Shown: positions 17,705 to 26,145 of the stretch, piece after piece | Position numbering within the stretch: the first letter of the stretch is position 1 | Layout of the letters: each line of letters begins with the position of its first letter | Assembly (NCBI RefSeq): GCF_001487165.1 | Contig: NZ_LN913006.1 | Span: 2,270,062 to 2,334,061, forward strand | Length of the DNA stretch: 64,000 nt | Source of the DNA: Blautia massiliensis (ex Durand et al. 2017) | GTDB taxonomy: Bacteria; Bacillota; Clostridia; Lachnospirales; Lachnospiraceae | Direction of reading: 5' to 3' | Notes under the pieces: model-generated | Databases searched by the model: none | The model's input: only the letters and a program-made list of their open reading frames with translations | What the model was told of the DNA's origin: nothing | Made by a program: the position numbers and the translations under genes

Positions 17705-18610
17705 TTATTTTGCCAGTTCCAGCATCCGCTCCAGCGGTCTCTTCGCGTTTTCACGTGTCTCGTCTGTTACATGAACCTCATTCTCCCCGGTTTTCAGAAC
17801 GTGGAGAACTTTTTCCAGAAATACTTTTTTCATGTTTTTGCAGACCGGTACGGTTTCTGTGAAGTAGAATTTTTTATCCGGGCATGTAGTTTCCAGCTTG
17901 TACTGAACGCCACATTCTGTGCAGATGATAAACTCTTTATTGTCACTTTCCTGTGCATATTTGATGATTCCAGATGTGCTTCCGATGTAATCAGCCTGTT
18001 TCAGAACTGTCTGAGGACATTCCGGATGTGCCAGAACCAGTGCATCCGGGTGCGCCTCTTTTGCTGCTTTTACTTCTTCCGGATCCATAAATTCATGGAC
18101 AATACAGAAACCTTCGTTATAAATAAAGTTCTTCTCAGGAACCTGTTCTGCAACAAAATGTGCAAGATTTCTGTCCGGGATAAAAAAGATGTTTTTGTTC
18201 GGAAGCGCTTTTACGATCTTTACTGCATTTGCGGAAGTAACACATACATCAGAAAGCTCCTTCAATGCTGCTGTGGAATTAATGTAACAGACAACTGCCA
18301 CATCGTCATATTCCTCTCGCACCTTGCGGATGCCTTCTTCTGTTGCCATATGAGCCATCGGACAGTCTGCATCCATGGCAGGCATCAGAACAGTTTTATC
18401 CGGACTTAAGATCTTCGCACTCTCTCCCATAAATCCTACTCCACAGAACACGATCGTCTTCTCTTTCGCGCTGGCTGCGATCTTGCTGAGATAAAAGGAA
18501 TCTCCTATATAGTCAGCTACATCCTGTACTTCGGGACGCACGTAGTAGTGTGCAAGGATGATGGCATCTTTTTCTTTTTTTAATTTCTGGATTTCTTCTG
18601 CAACTGTCAT
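17705..18610 (-). CDS. nadA: Quinolinate synthase
   Basis: NadA (301 residues) condenses iminoaspartate with dihydroxyacetone phosphate to quinolinate and needs a 4Fe-4S cluster. Cysteines at 83 (DADCPMAHMA), 169 (EGFCIVHEF) and 257 (VPVCKNMKK) have the spacing of the three cluster ligands in the short NadA type. The start is supported by AAAGGTG 9 bases upstream. It is the first gene of the nad operon. Its leader of about 210 nucleotides is mostly taken up by a 95-bp near-palindrome. Confidence 0.96.
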   Translation of the reverse strand: MTVAEEIQKLKKEKDAIILAHYYVRPEVQDVADYIGDSFYLSKIAASAKEKTIVFCGVGFMGESAKILSPDKTVLMPAMDADCPMAHMATEEGIRKVREEYDDVAVVCYINSTAALKELSDVCVTSANAVKIVKALPNKNIFFIPDRNLAHFVAEQVPEKNFIYNEGFCIVHEFMDPEEVKAAKEAHPDALVLAHPECPQTVLKQADYIGSTSGIIKYAQESDNKEFIICTECGVQYKLETTCPDKKFYFTETVPVCKNMKKVFLEKVLHVLKTGENEVHVTDETRENAKRPLERMLELAK

Positions 18611-18662
18611 TATCTTTCACCTTTCCTGCAGGATTTCTTTTTTGAGTTCCTGCTTTTGCTTT

Positions 18663-18757
18663 CTAGTACAGCGAATATTAAGTAACCGCCATATTGACTT
18701 GTCTGATTTTTCATCTGCTGCATCAATATAGCAGAAACTTAATTTTCGCTGTACTAG
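18663..18757. repeat. 95-bp near-perfect palindromic element in the nadA leader
   Basis: The 21-base arms 18663-18683 (CTAGTACAGCGAAT...) and 18737-18757 (...TTTCGCTGTACTAG) are inverted repeats with one mismatch. A second pair, ATATTG/CAATAT, lies further in. The centre is unrelated. This looks like a small MITE-type mobile repeat or a very strong RNA hairpin in the leader. No second copy was seen in this window. Confidence 0.7.
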
Positions 18758-18826
18758 TCTTTATTATGCAGATGCTTCTGATCTGCTTTTTTATTATCAT
18801 GTAACTTTTTTCAAAACATCTTACAC

Positions 18827-18855
18827 ATAATACCACAGTCCTTTACATGTGACAA
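18827..18855 (-). promoter_or_regulatory. nad operon promoter with probable NiaR operator
   Basis: TTGTCA (18850-18855, minus strand) and TATTAT (18827-18832) are 17 bases apart. The -35 box sits inside ACTGTCTTGTCACATG, a cluster of TGTC/GACA half-sites. It is flanked by an inverted repeat CTTTACAT (18841-18848) and ATGTAAAG (18872-18879). This position is right for a repressor; assigning it to NiaR rests on the gene context. Confidence 0.7.
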
Positions 18856-18904
18856 GACAGTTGTTTGATATATGTAAAGTTTTTTTGTAAAGAAAGACAT
18901 CAAA

Positions 18905-18949
18905 AAACACGGTTTCCACAATGAAACTTTCATCCTGGAAACCGTGTTT
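18905..18949 (-). terminator. Terminator of the inositol-type operon
   Basis: AAACACGGTTTCCA pairs with TGGAAACCGTGTTT; on the minus strand it is followed by a T-run. It lies about 100 bases behind the iolH-like stop codon. Confidence 0.9.
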
Positions 18950-19049
18950 CTGCACACATTCATTATTTTATCAGTCTTATTCACCGTTCTGCGTACTGTC
19001 AGCTACTCATTTATTACAGTTTTCTTTCTGATCTGCCGCGATCACCCGA

Positions 19050-19970
19050 TCATTTCCCCAGCAGTTCTCTCTCAATCCGCTCTCTTGCTTCCGGTGCCTG
19101 CTTATCCATCTTTTCCGGAAAACCAAACATGGAAACGCAGGCAATGTTATCGCCGCCGGCTTTCGGTGCATCCGGTTTCAGCTGCTTGCTGGCAAAATCC
19201 ATTTCTCTCAATGTTTCAAAAATACCATCAAAATCCACATCACCCTCACCCATTGCAAGATGCTGATGCACCGTCACATCCGCTTTTCCACGGCCATTCA
19301 GCCACGGCGGATTTAAAATGTATCTGCAGTCCATGGTCTGGTTAAAGGTATCCGCAAAAAGTACATGGGTCAGTTCATCTCCCGCATATTTCAGCATGGA
19401 CCGCACATCTCCTTTGCCCTCATCGTAGAAGAAGCCGTGAGGAGAAGAATACACATAACCAAGATTTGGAGAACGGAAGGATTTCACCATATCACAGGTC
19501 TCATTATTCAGCTCACAGAAATCATAAGGATGAGACTGGATCTCCACACGGATACCCTCACGCTCGATCAGCGGAAGCAATTCCTCCATGGATCTAAACC
19601 ACATTCCATTGCAGATCTCCTGCTGGTTCGGATCACCCGAAAGCTCTGTATTGATAACCTTCACTCCCATATCTCCGGCGATCTGGATCATCCGTTTCCA
19701 GTTTGCAACTGCAAACTGTCTCTGTTCCTCCGTCGGACCAGACCAGCGATACACCACGATAAAGGACGAAATCTCAACGCCAGTCTCTTTAAGAGCCTGT
19801 CTGTATTCCTGTTCACATTCTTTTGAAAACAGTGGATGCTTATAGAACGGATTGATCCTCGGATGCGGAGACTGTTCAATATATTTATATCCCCAGTCCG
19901 CCACCTGATGGACCATACGGTTGATATCCATCTGTTTTGCAAGAACATCTACGTCAAATGCGATCTTCAT
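19050..19970 (-). CDS. Sugar phosphate isomerase/epimerase, IolH-like
   Basis: This 306-residue protein belongs to the xylose-isomerase-like TIM barrel family (AP endonuclease 2 fold). Metal-binding type residues are spread over the barrel: an early Glu in YIEQSPHPRINPF, TELSGDP, RVEIQSHP, and a late Glu in MGEGDVDFD. The overall layout resembles IolH of inositol catabolism, whose exact reaction is poorly defined. Its ATG overlaps the stop of the upstream transporter gene as ATGA, indicating translational coupling. It is the last gene of the operon. The specific substrate cannot be read from the sequence. Confidence 0.8.
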   Translation of the reverse strand: MKIAFDVDVLAKQMDINRMVHQVADWGYKYIEQSPHPRINPFYKHPLFSKECEQEYRQALKETGVEISSFIVVYRWSGPTEEQRQFAVANWKRMIQIAGDMGVKVINTELSGDPNQQEICNGMWFRSMEELLPLIEREGIRVEIQSHPYDFCELNNETCDMVKSFRSPNLGYVYSSPHGFFYDEGKGDVRSMLKYAGDELTHVLFADTFNQTMDCRYILNPPWLNGRGKADVTVHQHLAMGEGDVDFDGIFETLREMDFASKQLKPDAPKAGGDNIACVSMFGFPEKMDKQAPEARERIERELLGK

Positions 19971-22075
19971 GATGCATTCCCTCCTTTTTCCTCTTCTTTA
20001 TTCCGGATATAATCCAGGATCAGGCTGGCCGCTCCGGCTGCACCTGTTTTGGATACATTGATCACCATATCGTAATAATGGGGATCGTCTCTGCGGATTC
20101 CGGTAAACTTCTCATAGTATTCATTTCGGATCTGATCACGTTTCTCCAGTTCTCCAAGAGACTGGCCTTTATAATATTCCTGGCCCTCTTTTTCCCGGTA
20201 AGCATCATCTGCATAAACGAAAAAGCTGTATGCATGTGGCTCTCCACGAAGCACATAGTTGGCACATCTTCCCAGGAATACACCTGGTCTTCTCTCAGAA
20301 AGCTCACGGATGATCCGGCTCTGCACCTCAAACATCTGAACACCTGTATAATCTGCTGCCGCACCTGCCGATGAATGTCCATACGGGGAAAATGTAAGCT
20401 CAGAATCCTCATAATTGTAGGAATCCAGATACTGCCTTACACTTTCCAGATCTGCTTTTTCCATACCGAACTTTTCTGCCATAAGACAGATGATCTGACG
20501 ATCATAAACCTTGCAGTCCAGTGCTTTTGCAACATCCTCGGCAATCTTTCTTCCACTGCTGCCATACAGTCTTCCAATTGCCACGTTGATCCGGTTTCCG
20601 GAAGCTTCCGGTAACGGCATGGACTGAATCTCGCCCGGCACAGAGACGCTTTCCTCTCCCGATTCTCGCTGGATCAGTTCACGCATCATTTTGTCATAAA
20701 CTTTGTCCAGCTGGTAGCATGCTGCGATCACAAACATCACTACCCAGATTGCTATCGGAACATACAGATAAAATCCCTTGATCACGCTGATTGCCTCTGC
20801 AGACTGCTCTGCCGCTGTCGCCTTTGTTCCGTCAAAGTATGCCGCCGAAAGAATTCCTCCCATAATAGCAGAAGTCAGTCCGGAACCGGCTTTCTGACCC
20901 ATGCTCATAGATGAGAACATCAGACCCTCCACACGCTTGCCTGTTTTCCACTGGCCATACTCAATAGCATCGCTTGGAAGAGAATACTGCACACCATAGA
21001 ATGGGGCGATTCCGATACCTCTCATGATACAGGTTACAACACCAAGCGAAACACTGGTAATATTCATCAGGAACAGAAGCTGTCCTGCAACGCCCAGGAT
21101 GCAGCCGACACAGATGAGATTTCTTTTTCCATAGCGGGGAAGCACCTTCGGCAAAAGGGCAATTCCTGCCACAGTTGCCAGTTTCTCAGCTGCGGAAAGA
21201 GGCATGACGAGGTCTACATTTCCGAGTACATACTGGCAGTAATAAGTAAGGTCCGTTCCGATAATGATCTGATATGCGGTATAAAAGATCATCAGCCCCA
21301 GAGCGATAAGGAAATACCGGTTGGTAACGGTTGCTTTAAATGCTTCCACAAAAGGAATATCTTCCTTTTCCTGTTTTGCTGCAGAAACACGCTCTGTACA
21401 GACCATATAAGTATTCACAAGTACACCGACAGAAATGATCGCATAGCCGGCAGTTACTAGGATCCAGGCCATCTGCTGATTGCCGGTAATATTCGCTACG
21501 ATATTGATCAGCGGCAGTGTGAACGCAGTAATGATCATACTTGCTGTGATCGACAATACCATGCGGATGTTACAGATCACATCACGGTCACGACGGTCAC
21601 GGCTCATCAGAGATCCCAGTGCATGGAATGGCTGGCTGATAGCAGTGTATACAACCGTATTCATGATATTATAGGTAACAAAAGCATAGATGATTTTTCC
21701 CATATTTCCCATTGGCGGCATGGTGAACAAAAGCACCGCTGCCAGCGCATAAGGAACCGCAAGTCTTAAGATCCAGATCCTGGCTTTTCCATACTTGGAA
21801 TGAGTCCGGTCGATAATAGTTCCCATCAGCACATCGGAAAATCCATCAAAAACACGGGACAAAAGCATGATCATTCCTACCGCACCTGCTGATATTCCAA
21901 CAACGTTGGTATAAAAATAGATCAGCAGAGTTGTAGTCATGGTATACATCAAGGTCAGTGCCGGATCACCAAAACAGTATGCCAGCTTTTCCGACAACGG
22001 AACCTTGATGAATTCATTCAAGTCTTTCCCCTTCTGCTTGTAATTCAACAATTCAGGGATTCCCTTACCAGCCAT
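19967..22075 (-). CDS. GPH-type sugar symporter fused to a cytidylate-kinase-like domain
   Basis: The protein has 702 residues in two parts. Residues about 20-460 are a 12-helix transporter of the glycoside-pentoside-hexuronide:cation symporter (MelB-like) family, with the loop DRTHSKYGKAR typical of that group. After a linker (465-494) comes a domain of about 200 residues (495-700) that resembles the cytidylate-kinase-like family, with a P-loop-like IGRLYGSSGRKIAEDVAKAL. The usual member of each family is a separate protein. GGAGGTAGATACT precedes the start. It sits between iolI-like and iolH-like genes, so an inositol or related polyol is the likely substrate. The role of the kinase-like domain (sensor, regulator or enzyme) is unknown. 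Confidence 0.85.
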   Translation of the reverse strand: MAGKGIPELLNYKQKGKDLNEFIKVPLSEKLAYCFGDPALTLMYTMTTTLLIYFYTNVVGISAGAVGMIMLLSRVFDGFSDVLMGTIIDRTHSKYGKARIWILRLAVPYALAAVLLFTMPPMGNMGKIIYAFVTYNIMNTVVYTAISQPFHALGSLMSRDRRDRDVICNIRMVLSITASMIITAFTLPLINIVANITGNQQMAWILVTAGYAIISVGVLVNTYMVCTERVSAAKQEKEDIPFVEAFKATVTNRYFLIALGLMIFYTAYQIIIGTDLTYYCQYVLGNVDLVMPLSAAEKLATVAGIALLPKVLPRYGKRNLICVGCILGVAGQLLFLMNITSVSLGVVTCIMRGIGIAPFYGVQYSLPSDAIEYGQWKTGKRVEGLMFSSMSMGQKAGSGLTSAIMGGILSAAYFDGTKATAAEQSAEAISVIKGFYLYVPIAIWVVMFVIAACYQLDKVYDKMMRELIQRESGEESVSVPGEIQSMPLPEASGNRINVAIGRLYGSSGRKIAEDVAKALDCKVYDRQIICLMAEKFGMEKADLESVRQYLDSYNYEDSELTFSPYGHSSAGAAADYTGVQMFEVQSRIIRELSERRPGVFLGRCANYVLRGEPHAYSFFVYADDAYREKEGQEYYKGQSLGELEKRDQIRNEYYEKFTGIRRDDPHYYDMVINVSKTGAAGAASLILDYIRNKEEEKGGNAS

Positions 22076-22120
22076 AGTATCTACCTCCTATCGGTTTAAG
22101 GTCGGACCTTTCTGAATGAA

Positions 22121-22954
22121 TTATCCGAAATATTTCTGCACAAAGTCTCTGGTAACTTCCGCAGCCTTTTTCACGTTGTCCTCATGGCTCATTGCATAGT
22201 ATTCCGGACGGAACTCTTCGATGGTGCAAACGCCATCAAAACCGATCTCCTTCAGTGCAGCTGCGATTCCTGCATGATCTACAACACCCTCACCCGGCCA
22301 CAGTCTCTTGTCGTCTCCGCAGGAGCCAAGCGGAAGATCCTCACAGTCATTTAAATGGTATGCAAAAATCTTCTTGCCATCAGCAGCTCTCAGGTCCTCA
22401 AGGCGGGAGCACATCTCATGGAAATGGAAGGTATCCACGGTAACGCCTACATTATCTCTGTCTACTGCTTTTACCACATCATAGGCTGTTCCAAACTGAT
22501 TGATGGAGCAGTTCGGTGCACCACAGAACTCCAAGGAGATCTTCATATCCGCGCCAACCTTATCGGAAAGATAACGAAGACGTGCAACTGCTTCTTCTTT
22601 GATCTCACTGACAGATTTGTCTTTTACATCAAAGCTTGGAACGGTGATCAGCATTTTCATTCCGATTGCTTTGGAAACCTTCAGGATAAAATCAACTTCT
22701 TCGTCAATCTCTTTTTCCCCTGCCTCATCTCTCTGGTTAAAGAAGATCAGAGTGTTGTATGCCCATGGTTTCAGATGATGATTCTTAAACCAGTCTGCAA
22801 GTTCTTCCAGTGTATGCTCTTTGAGATAGTCCTTTACGCAGTCAAAGCGGATCTCAATATAATCAAAACCATATTTCTCGCACATCTCCAGGTCTGCCAT
22901 AAGAGACTGTCCTTTACATTCCAGTGCAGTTGCTTCATTAAATCCTAATTTCAT
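22121..22954 (-). CDS. iolI: Sugar phosphate isomerase/epimerase, IolI-like (2-keto-myo-inositol isomerase)
   Basis: This TIM-barrel protein (277 residues) has the layout of IolI, which interconverts inosose isomers: N-terminal MKLGFNEATALE, DYIEIRFD, the metal-site segment LEFCGAPNCSINQFGTA, TVDTFHFH and the closing CTIEEFRPEYY. The start at 22954 has GGAGGG 8 bases upstream; a TTG two codons earlier is less likely. It lies between iolG-like and transporter genes. The gene name is given by resemblance and context; substrate specificity within this family is variable. Confidence 0.8.
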   Translation of the reverse strand: MKLGFNEATALECKGQSLMADLEMCEKYGFDYIEIRFDCVKDYLKEHTLEELADWFKNHHLKPWAYNTLIFFNQRDEAGEKEIDEEVDFILKVSKAIGMKMLITVPSFDVKDKSVSEIKEEAVARLRYLSDKVGADMKISLEFCGAPNCSINQFGTAYDVVKAVDRDNVGVTVDTFHFHEMCSRLEDLRAADGKKIFAYHLNDCEDLPLGSCGDDKRLWPGEGVVDHAGIAAALKEIGFDGVCTIEEFRPEYYAMSHEDNVKKAAEVTRDFVQKYFG

Positions 22955-23155
22955 CTTCAATACCCTCCATATGTTTTTACTTTTCAGCCAATTTTCCCAG
23001 TTAATCTCACCGGCAGGTTTTCCACTGCAGTTTCAACAAAGCCGAAGCGGAATCGGATCCTGCCGGTAACTGCCGCCGCAGACTCATTGGGAAGTCTGTA
23101 GCAATAAGTTGGTATGATAACTCACACTTGATGAGGTGGAGCTCGTAAAATATAT

Positions 23156-24160
23156 TTATTTATAAAATTCCGGCTTCTCAACTGCTGAAACGATTTTCTC
23201 GATCTGTCCGGTTTCCTGCGCTTTTACAAGAGCATCTGCTGTGATCGCTGCCAGGTATCCATCCCATGCATTCGGTCCTGTGATCACTCCTGCCTCTGCG
23301 TTATCAACCCAGTCCTGAACCTCTTTATCATAAGCGTCTTTAAATCTTACGAAGCAGTCTGTGTCAATAGCAGTGGACACTGCCGCATTCTTGCGGATAG
23401 ACGGATAAGCCGGCTGTGCCATTTTCAGTGCACCGTCCTCACATACAACTTCACAGTTGATGTCATATCCAAACTTGCAGTTTACAAATACTTCTACATC
23501 AATGCATACACCTTTTTTAGTACGGAGCATCATGATCTGCGGATCCTTCAGCTCAGAGTGGGAATATTTCGTCACTCTTGGCATTACTACCTGTGCTGAT
23601 TCATACTCATCATCTACAAGCCAGTGAAGGACATCGATCTCATGGATTGCGGTATCGTGCACAGCCATTGGTGTATTGTAATTGGTACCTACCTCTGGAT
23701 TTCTGTGTGTACAGTGAAGGATCATCGGCTCGCCGTATTCTCCGGTTGCAAGTGCTTCCTTGATCTGCTGATATCCCTTGTCATAGCGTCTCATAAATCC
23801 AAGCTGGATGAGATGTTTGCCGGCTGCCTCCTCTGCCTTTACTACTTTCAGGCAGTCCTCAGCAGTTGTACATAATGGTTTCTCACAGAAAATCCTCTTG
23901 CCGGCCTCGATCGCCTGAAGAAGAGAATCTACATGTGCGAAGCCCGGAGATACGATAAATACTGCATCTACGTTCTCTGCATTGATGAGCTCCTTACTGT
24001 CTGCATAGACTTTTGCTCCGCAGATCTCGGCTGCTTTCCTGGCACTTTCCTCAAATACATCGGAAACAGCTACTACTTCTGCTCCCTGGATCTTCTCTGT
24101 CAGTCTTCTGATATGATCTCTTCCCATTCCGCCGCATCCGATAACTCCTACTCTTAACAT
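23156..24160 (-). CDS. iolG: Gfo/Idh/MocA family dehydrogenase, probable inositol 2-dehydrogenase
   Basis: This 334-residue NAD(P)-dependent oxidoreductase has an N-terminal Rossmann fold (VIGCGGMGRDHIRRL) and the family signature EKPLCTT near residue 95, followed by the substrate domain with the H-x3-D pattern in AIHEIDVLHWLVDD. IolG oxidises myo-inositol to scyllo-inosose, which IolI can isomerise. GGAGGAATTTAAA precedes the ATG. It is the first gene of the operon and lies behind a promoter with a probable repressor operator. The exact polyol is inferred from the neighbours. Confidence 0.85.
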   Translation of the reverse strand: MLRVGVIGCGGMGRDHIRRLTEKIQGAEVVAVSDVFEESARKAAEICGAKVYADSKELINAENVDAVFIVSPGFAHVDSLLQAIEAGKRIFCEKPLCTTAEDCLKVVKAEEAAGKHLIQLGFMRRYDKGYQQIKEALATGEYGEPMILHCTHRNPEVGTNYNTPMAVHDTAIHEIDVLHWLVDDEYESAQVVMPRVTKYSHSELKDPQIMMLRTKKGVCIDVEVFVNCKFGYDINCEVVCEDGALKMAQPAYPSIRKNAAVSTAIDTDCFVRFKDAYDKEVQDWVDNAEAGVITGPNAWDGYLAAITADALVKAQETGQIEKIVSAVEKPEFYK

Positions 24161-24220
24161 TTTAAATTCCTCCGTTCATTTTTTATTGTTTTCTGTTTTT
24201 GTGTTCTTTTTGATGATGTT

Positions 24221-24251
24221 ATATTATCATTTTGTGCACGTGAACGCAATG
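24221..24251 (-). promoter_or_regulatory. Promoter of the inositol-type operon with operator 1
   Basis: On the minus strand TTGCGT (24244-24249) and TAATAT (24221-24226) are 17 bases apart. The near-palindrome GTGCACGTGAACGCA (24234-24248) lies between and over the boxes, a position suited to repression, for example by a LacI-type regulator. Confidence 0.65.
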
Positions 24252-24423
24252 TCTTTTTTGTACAAATTTTCCATTTTGTTTTTATGCGATTTTCACTATT
24301 TGTTACTTCATTCACATATTTTGTTTGTTTTACAGTATTTTTTCGGCATTCACTCACATTTTCGCATCTATAAAATGACTTACTATGCTTATTTTGAACG
24401 TTGATCATATAGTGTTTTATTAT

Positions 24424-24441
24424 GTGCACCAGAACGCAGTA
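24424..24441. promoter_or_regulatory. Operator 2, copy of the inositol-operon site
   Basis: GTGCACCAGAACGCAGTA repeats the motif of operator 1 (GTGCAC-NN-GAACGCA) in the same orientation, about 190 bases upstream. It also lies just before the metY promoter region, so a regulator could loop the DNA or affect both directions. The 24161-24672 interval holds no convincing gene. Confidence 0.55.
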
Positions 24442-24484
24442 TTTCATTTCCCTTATACCCTAGTAGAGTTTATGTAGAATATTA

Positions 24485-24513
24485 TTGTATTTCAACACCT
24501 AAAGAGTTATACT
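24485..24513 (+). promoter_or_regulatory. Promoter of metY
   Basis: TTGTAT (24485-24490) and TATACT (24508-24513) are 17 bases apart, giving a leader of about 150 nucleotides. Confidence 0.6.
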
Positions 24514-24560
24514 TATATGTAGTTTTATTAAAAATATACAAATGCCTTTTTCATACTTTA

Positions 24561-24636
24561 TTTAACCGAACTGTAAGGATCAAAGCTTCTCTCAGAAATC
24601 CCTGAAACGCAAGCAAACTTCCCTGATTCGGTTAAA
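24561..24636 (+). promoter_or_regulatory. Structured leader of metY (candidate regulatory RNA)
   Basis: A perfect 10-bp stem, TTTAACCGAA (24561-24570) with TTCGGTTAAA (24627-24636), encloses a region with an inner GCTT/AAGC pairing and a small hairpin TCAG-AAATCC-CTGA (24592-24605). The loop bases ATCC can pair with GGAT at 24577-24580, giving a possible pseudoknot. No known S-box, SAM-II or T-box core is recognisable. A mobile hairpin repeat is the main alternative. Confidence 0.5.
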
Positions 24637-24672
24637 TTCATACGAAAAACACAGCAGAAAGGACTTATCCCT

Positions 24673-25956
24673 ATGAGCGACTATAATTTAGAAACTAAAT
24701 GTATCCACTCCGGCTATACCCCATCCAAGGGCGAGCCCTGTGCACTTCCTGTCTATCAGAGCACCACTTACAAATATGACACCACCGACGAAATGGGCCA
24801 GTTATTTGATCTGAAGGCAGACGGATATTTTTATACCCGTCTCCAGAATCCGACCAACGATGCCGTAGCCGCAAAGATCGCAGATCTGGAAGGCGGTGTT
24901 GCTGCGATCCTGACTTCTTCTGGACAGGCAGCCAACTTCTACGCAGTATTTAATATCTGCGAGGCAGGCGATCACGTTGTTGCCGCTTCTACCATTTACG
25001 GAGGAACCTTCAACCTTCTTGCCGTCACCTTCAAGAAGCTTGGCATTGACTGCACCTTTGTTGATACCGATGCAACAGAAGAAGAGATCGCTGCCGCATT
25101 TAAACCAAATACAAAGGTTCTCTTTGCAGAAACCATTGCCAATCCGGCTCTGGTCGTCCTGGACATCGAGAAATTTGCACACGTTGCACACCAGAACGGC
25201 GTGCCTCTTATTGTGGATAACACCTTTGCCACACCGGTAAACTGCCGTCCCTTCGAGTGGGGTGCAGATATCGTTACCCACTCCACCACCAAATATATGG
25301 ACGGGCATGCCGTTCAGGTAGGCGGCGCCATTGTCGACAGCGGTAACTTCGACTGGGATGCCTACGGCCATAAATATCACGGCCTGACAGAGCCGGATGA
25401 ATCCTATCACGGCGTCATCTATACAAAGCAGTTTGGAAAAAAAGCTTACATCACTAAGGCTACTTCCCAGCTGATGCGTGATCTGGGCTCTATTCCATCC
25501 CCGATGAACTGCTTCCTTCTGAACCTCGGCCTGGAAACGCTTCCACTGCGTGTTGAACGCCATTGCTCCAATGCCCAGAAGATCGCAGAATACCTGAACG
25601 CACACGAAAAGGTTTCTCATGTAAATTATGCAGGACTTCCGGAGGATAAATATCACGCACTGGCTCAGAAATATATGAAGGATGGTCGTACCTGCGGCGT
25701 TATCTCCTTTGAACTGACCGGTGGCCGTGATGCAGCAGTCCGTTTTATGGACAGTCTGAAGCTTGCCACCATCGCAACTCATGTTGCTGCTTCCATCACT
25801 ATGGTCCTTCACCCAGCCAGCCATACCCACCGTCAGATGAACGACGAGCAGCTGGTTGAAGCAGGAGTTTCTCCCGGAATGATCCGTCTTTCCATTGGTA
25901 TCGAAAATGTGAATGATATTATCAAGGATCTGGATCAGGCACTGAAAAATGCATAA
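24673..25956 (+). CDS. metY: O-acetylhomoserine sulfhydrylase / aminocarboxypropyltransferase
   Basis: This PLP enzyme of the Cys/Met metabolism family (427 residues) makes homocysteine (or methionine) directly from O-acetylhomoserine and sulfide (or methanethiol). The PLP lysine is in THSTTKYMDGH (around residue 208); other family marks are YTRLQNPTND, SSGQAANFYA and the C-terminal SITMVLHPASHTH. The length and the insert after the PLP lysine (GGAIVDSGNF) fit the MetY group rather than cystathionine gamma-synthase. AAAGGA precedes the start. It is a single-gene unit with a structured leader and a strong terminator. Confidence 0.93.
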   Translation: MSDYNLETKCIHSGYTPSKGEPCALPVYQSTTYKYDTTDEMGQLFDLKADGYFYTRLQNPTNDAVAAKIADLEGGVAAILTSSGQAANFYAVFNICEAGDHVVAASTIYGGTFNLLAVTFKKLGIDCTFVDTDATEEEIAAAFKPNTKVLFAETIANPALVVLDIEKFAHVAHQNGVPLIVDNTFATPVNCRPFEWGADIVTHSTTKYMDGHAVQVGGAIVDSGNFDWDAYGHKYHGLTEPDESYHGVIYTKQFGKKAYITKATSQLMRDLGSIPSPMNCFLLNLGLETLPLRVERHCSNAQKIAEYLNAHEKVSHVNYAGLPEDKYHALAQKYMKDGRTCGVISFELTGGRDAAVRFMDSLKLATIATHVAASITMVLHPASHTHRQMNDEQLVEAGVSPGMIRLSIGIENVNDIIKDLDQALKNA

Positions 25957-25967
25957 ATAACCAATTC

Positions 25968-26014
25968 AAAAAGGAAGGATGCATCTGCTCATGCATGATG
26001 TATCCTTCCTTTTT
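25968..26014 (+). terminator. Terminator of metY
   Basis: AAAAAGGAAGGATGCATC pairs with GATGTATCCTTCCTTTTT, with a short loop. It could work in both directions. Confidence 0.92.
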
Positions 26015-26145
26015 ATGATATATTTTCTCCTACTCTCAATTATGGCATTTCCGCAAATTACCTGCATCCTGTTCTGAAAGGCTTTCTTCTGGCGCATAAA
26101 TTCCTGCAGCTGCTGCATGTATCTGAAACTACCTTACAAAATCCA

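Noticed and set aside
24154..24447. 97-codon frame on the minus strand upstream of iolG
   Set aside because: The product is Lys/Asn-rich as expected from AT-rich non-coding DNA, and it spans the iol promoter and both operator copies.
24540..24672. Known SAM riboswitch (S-box) or T-box in front of metY
   Set aside because: The conserved S-box core and the T-box sequence are not present on either strand; the structure is listed instead as an unclassified leader.
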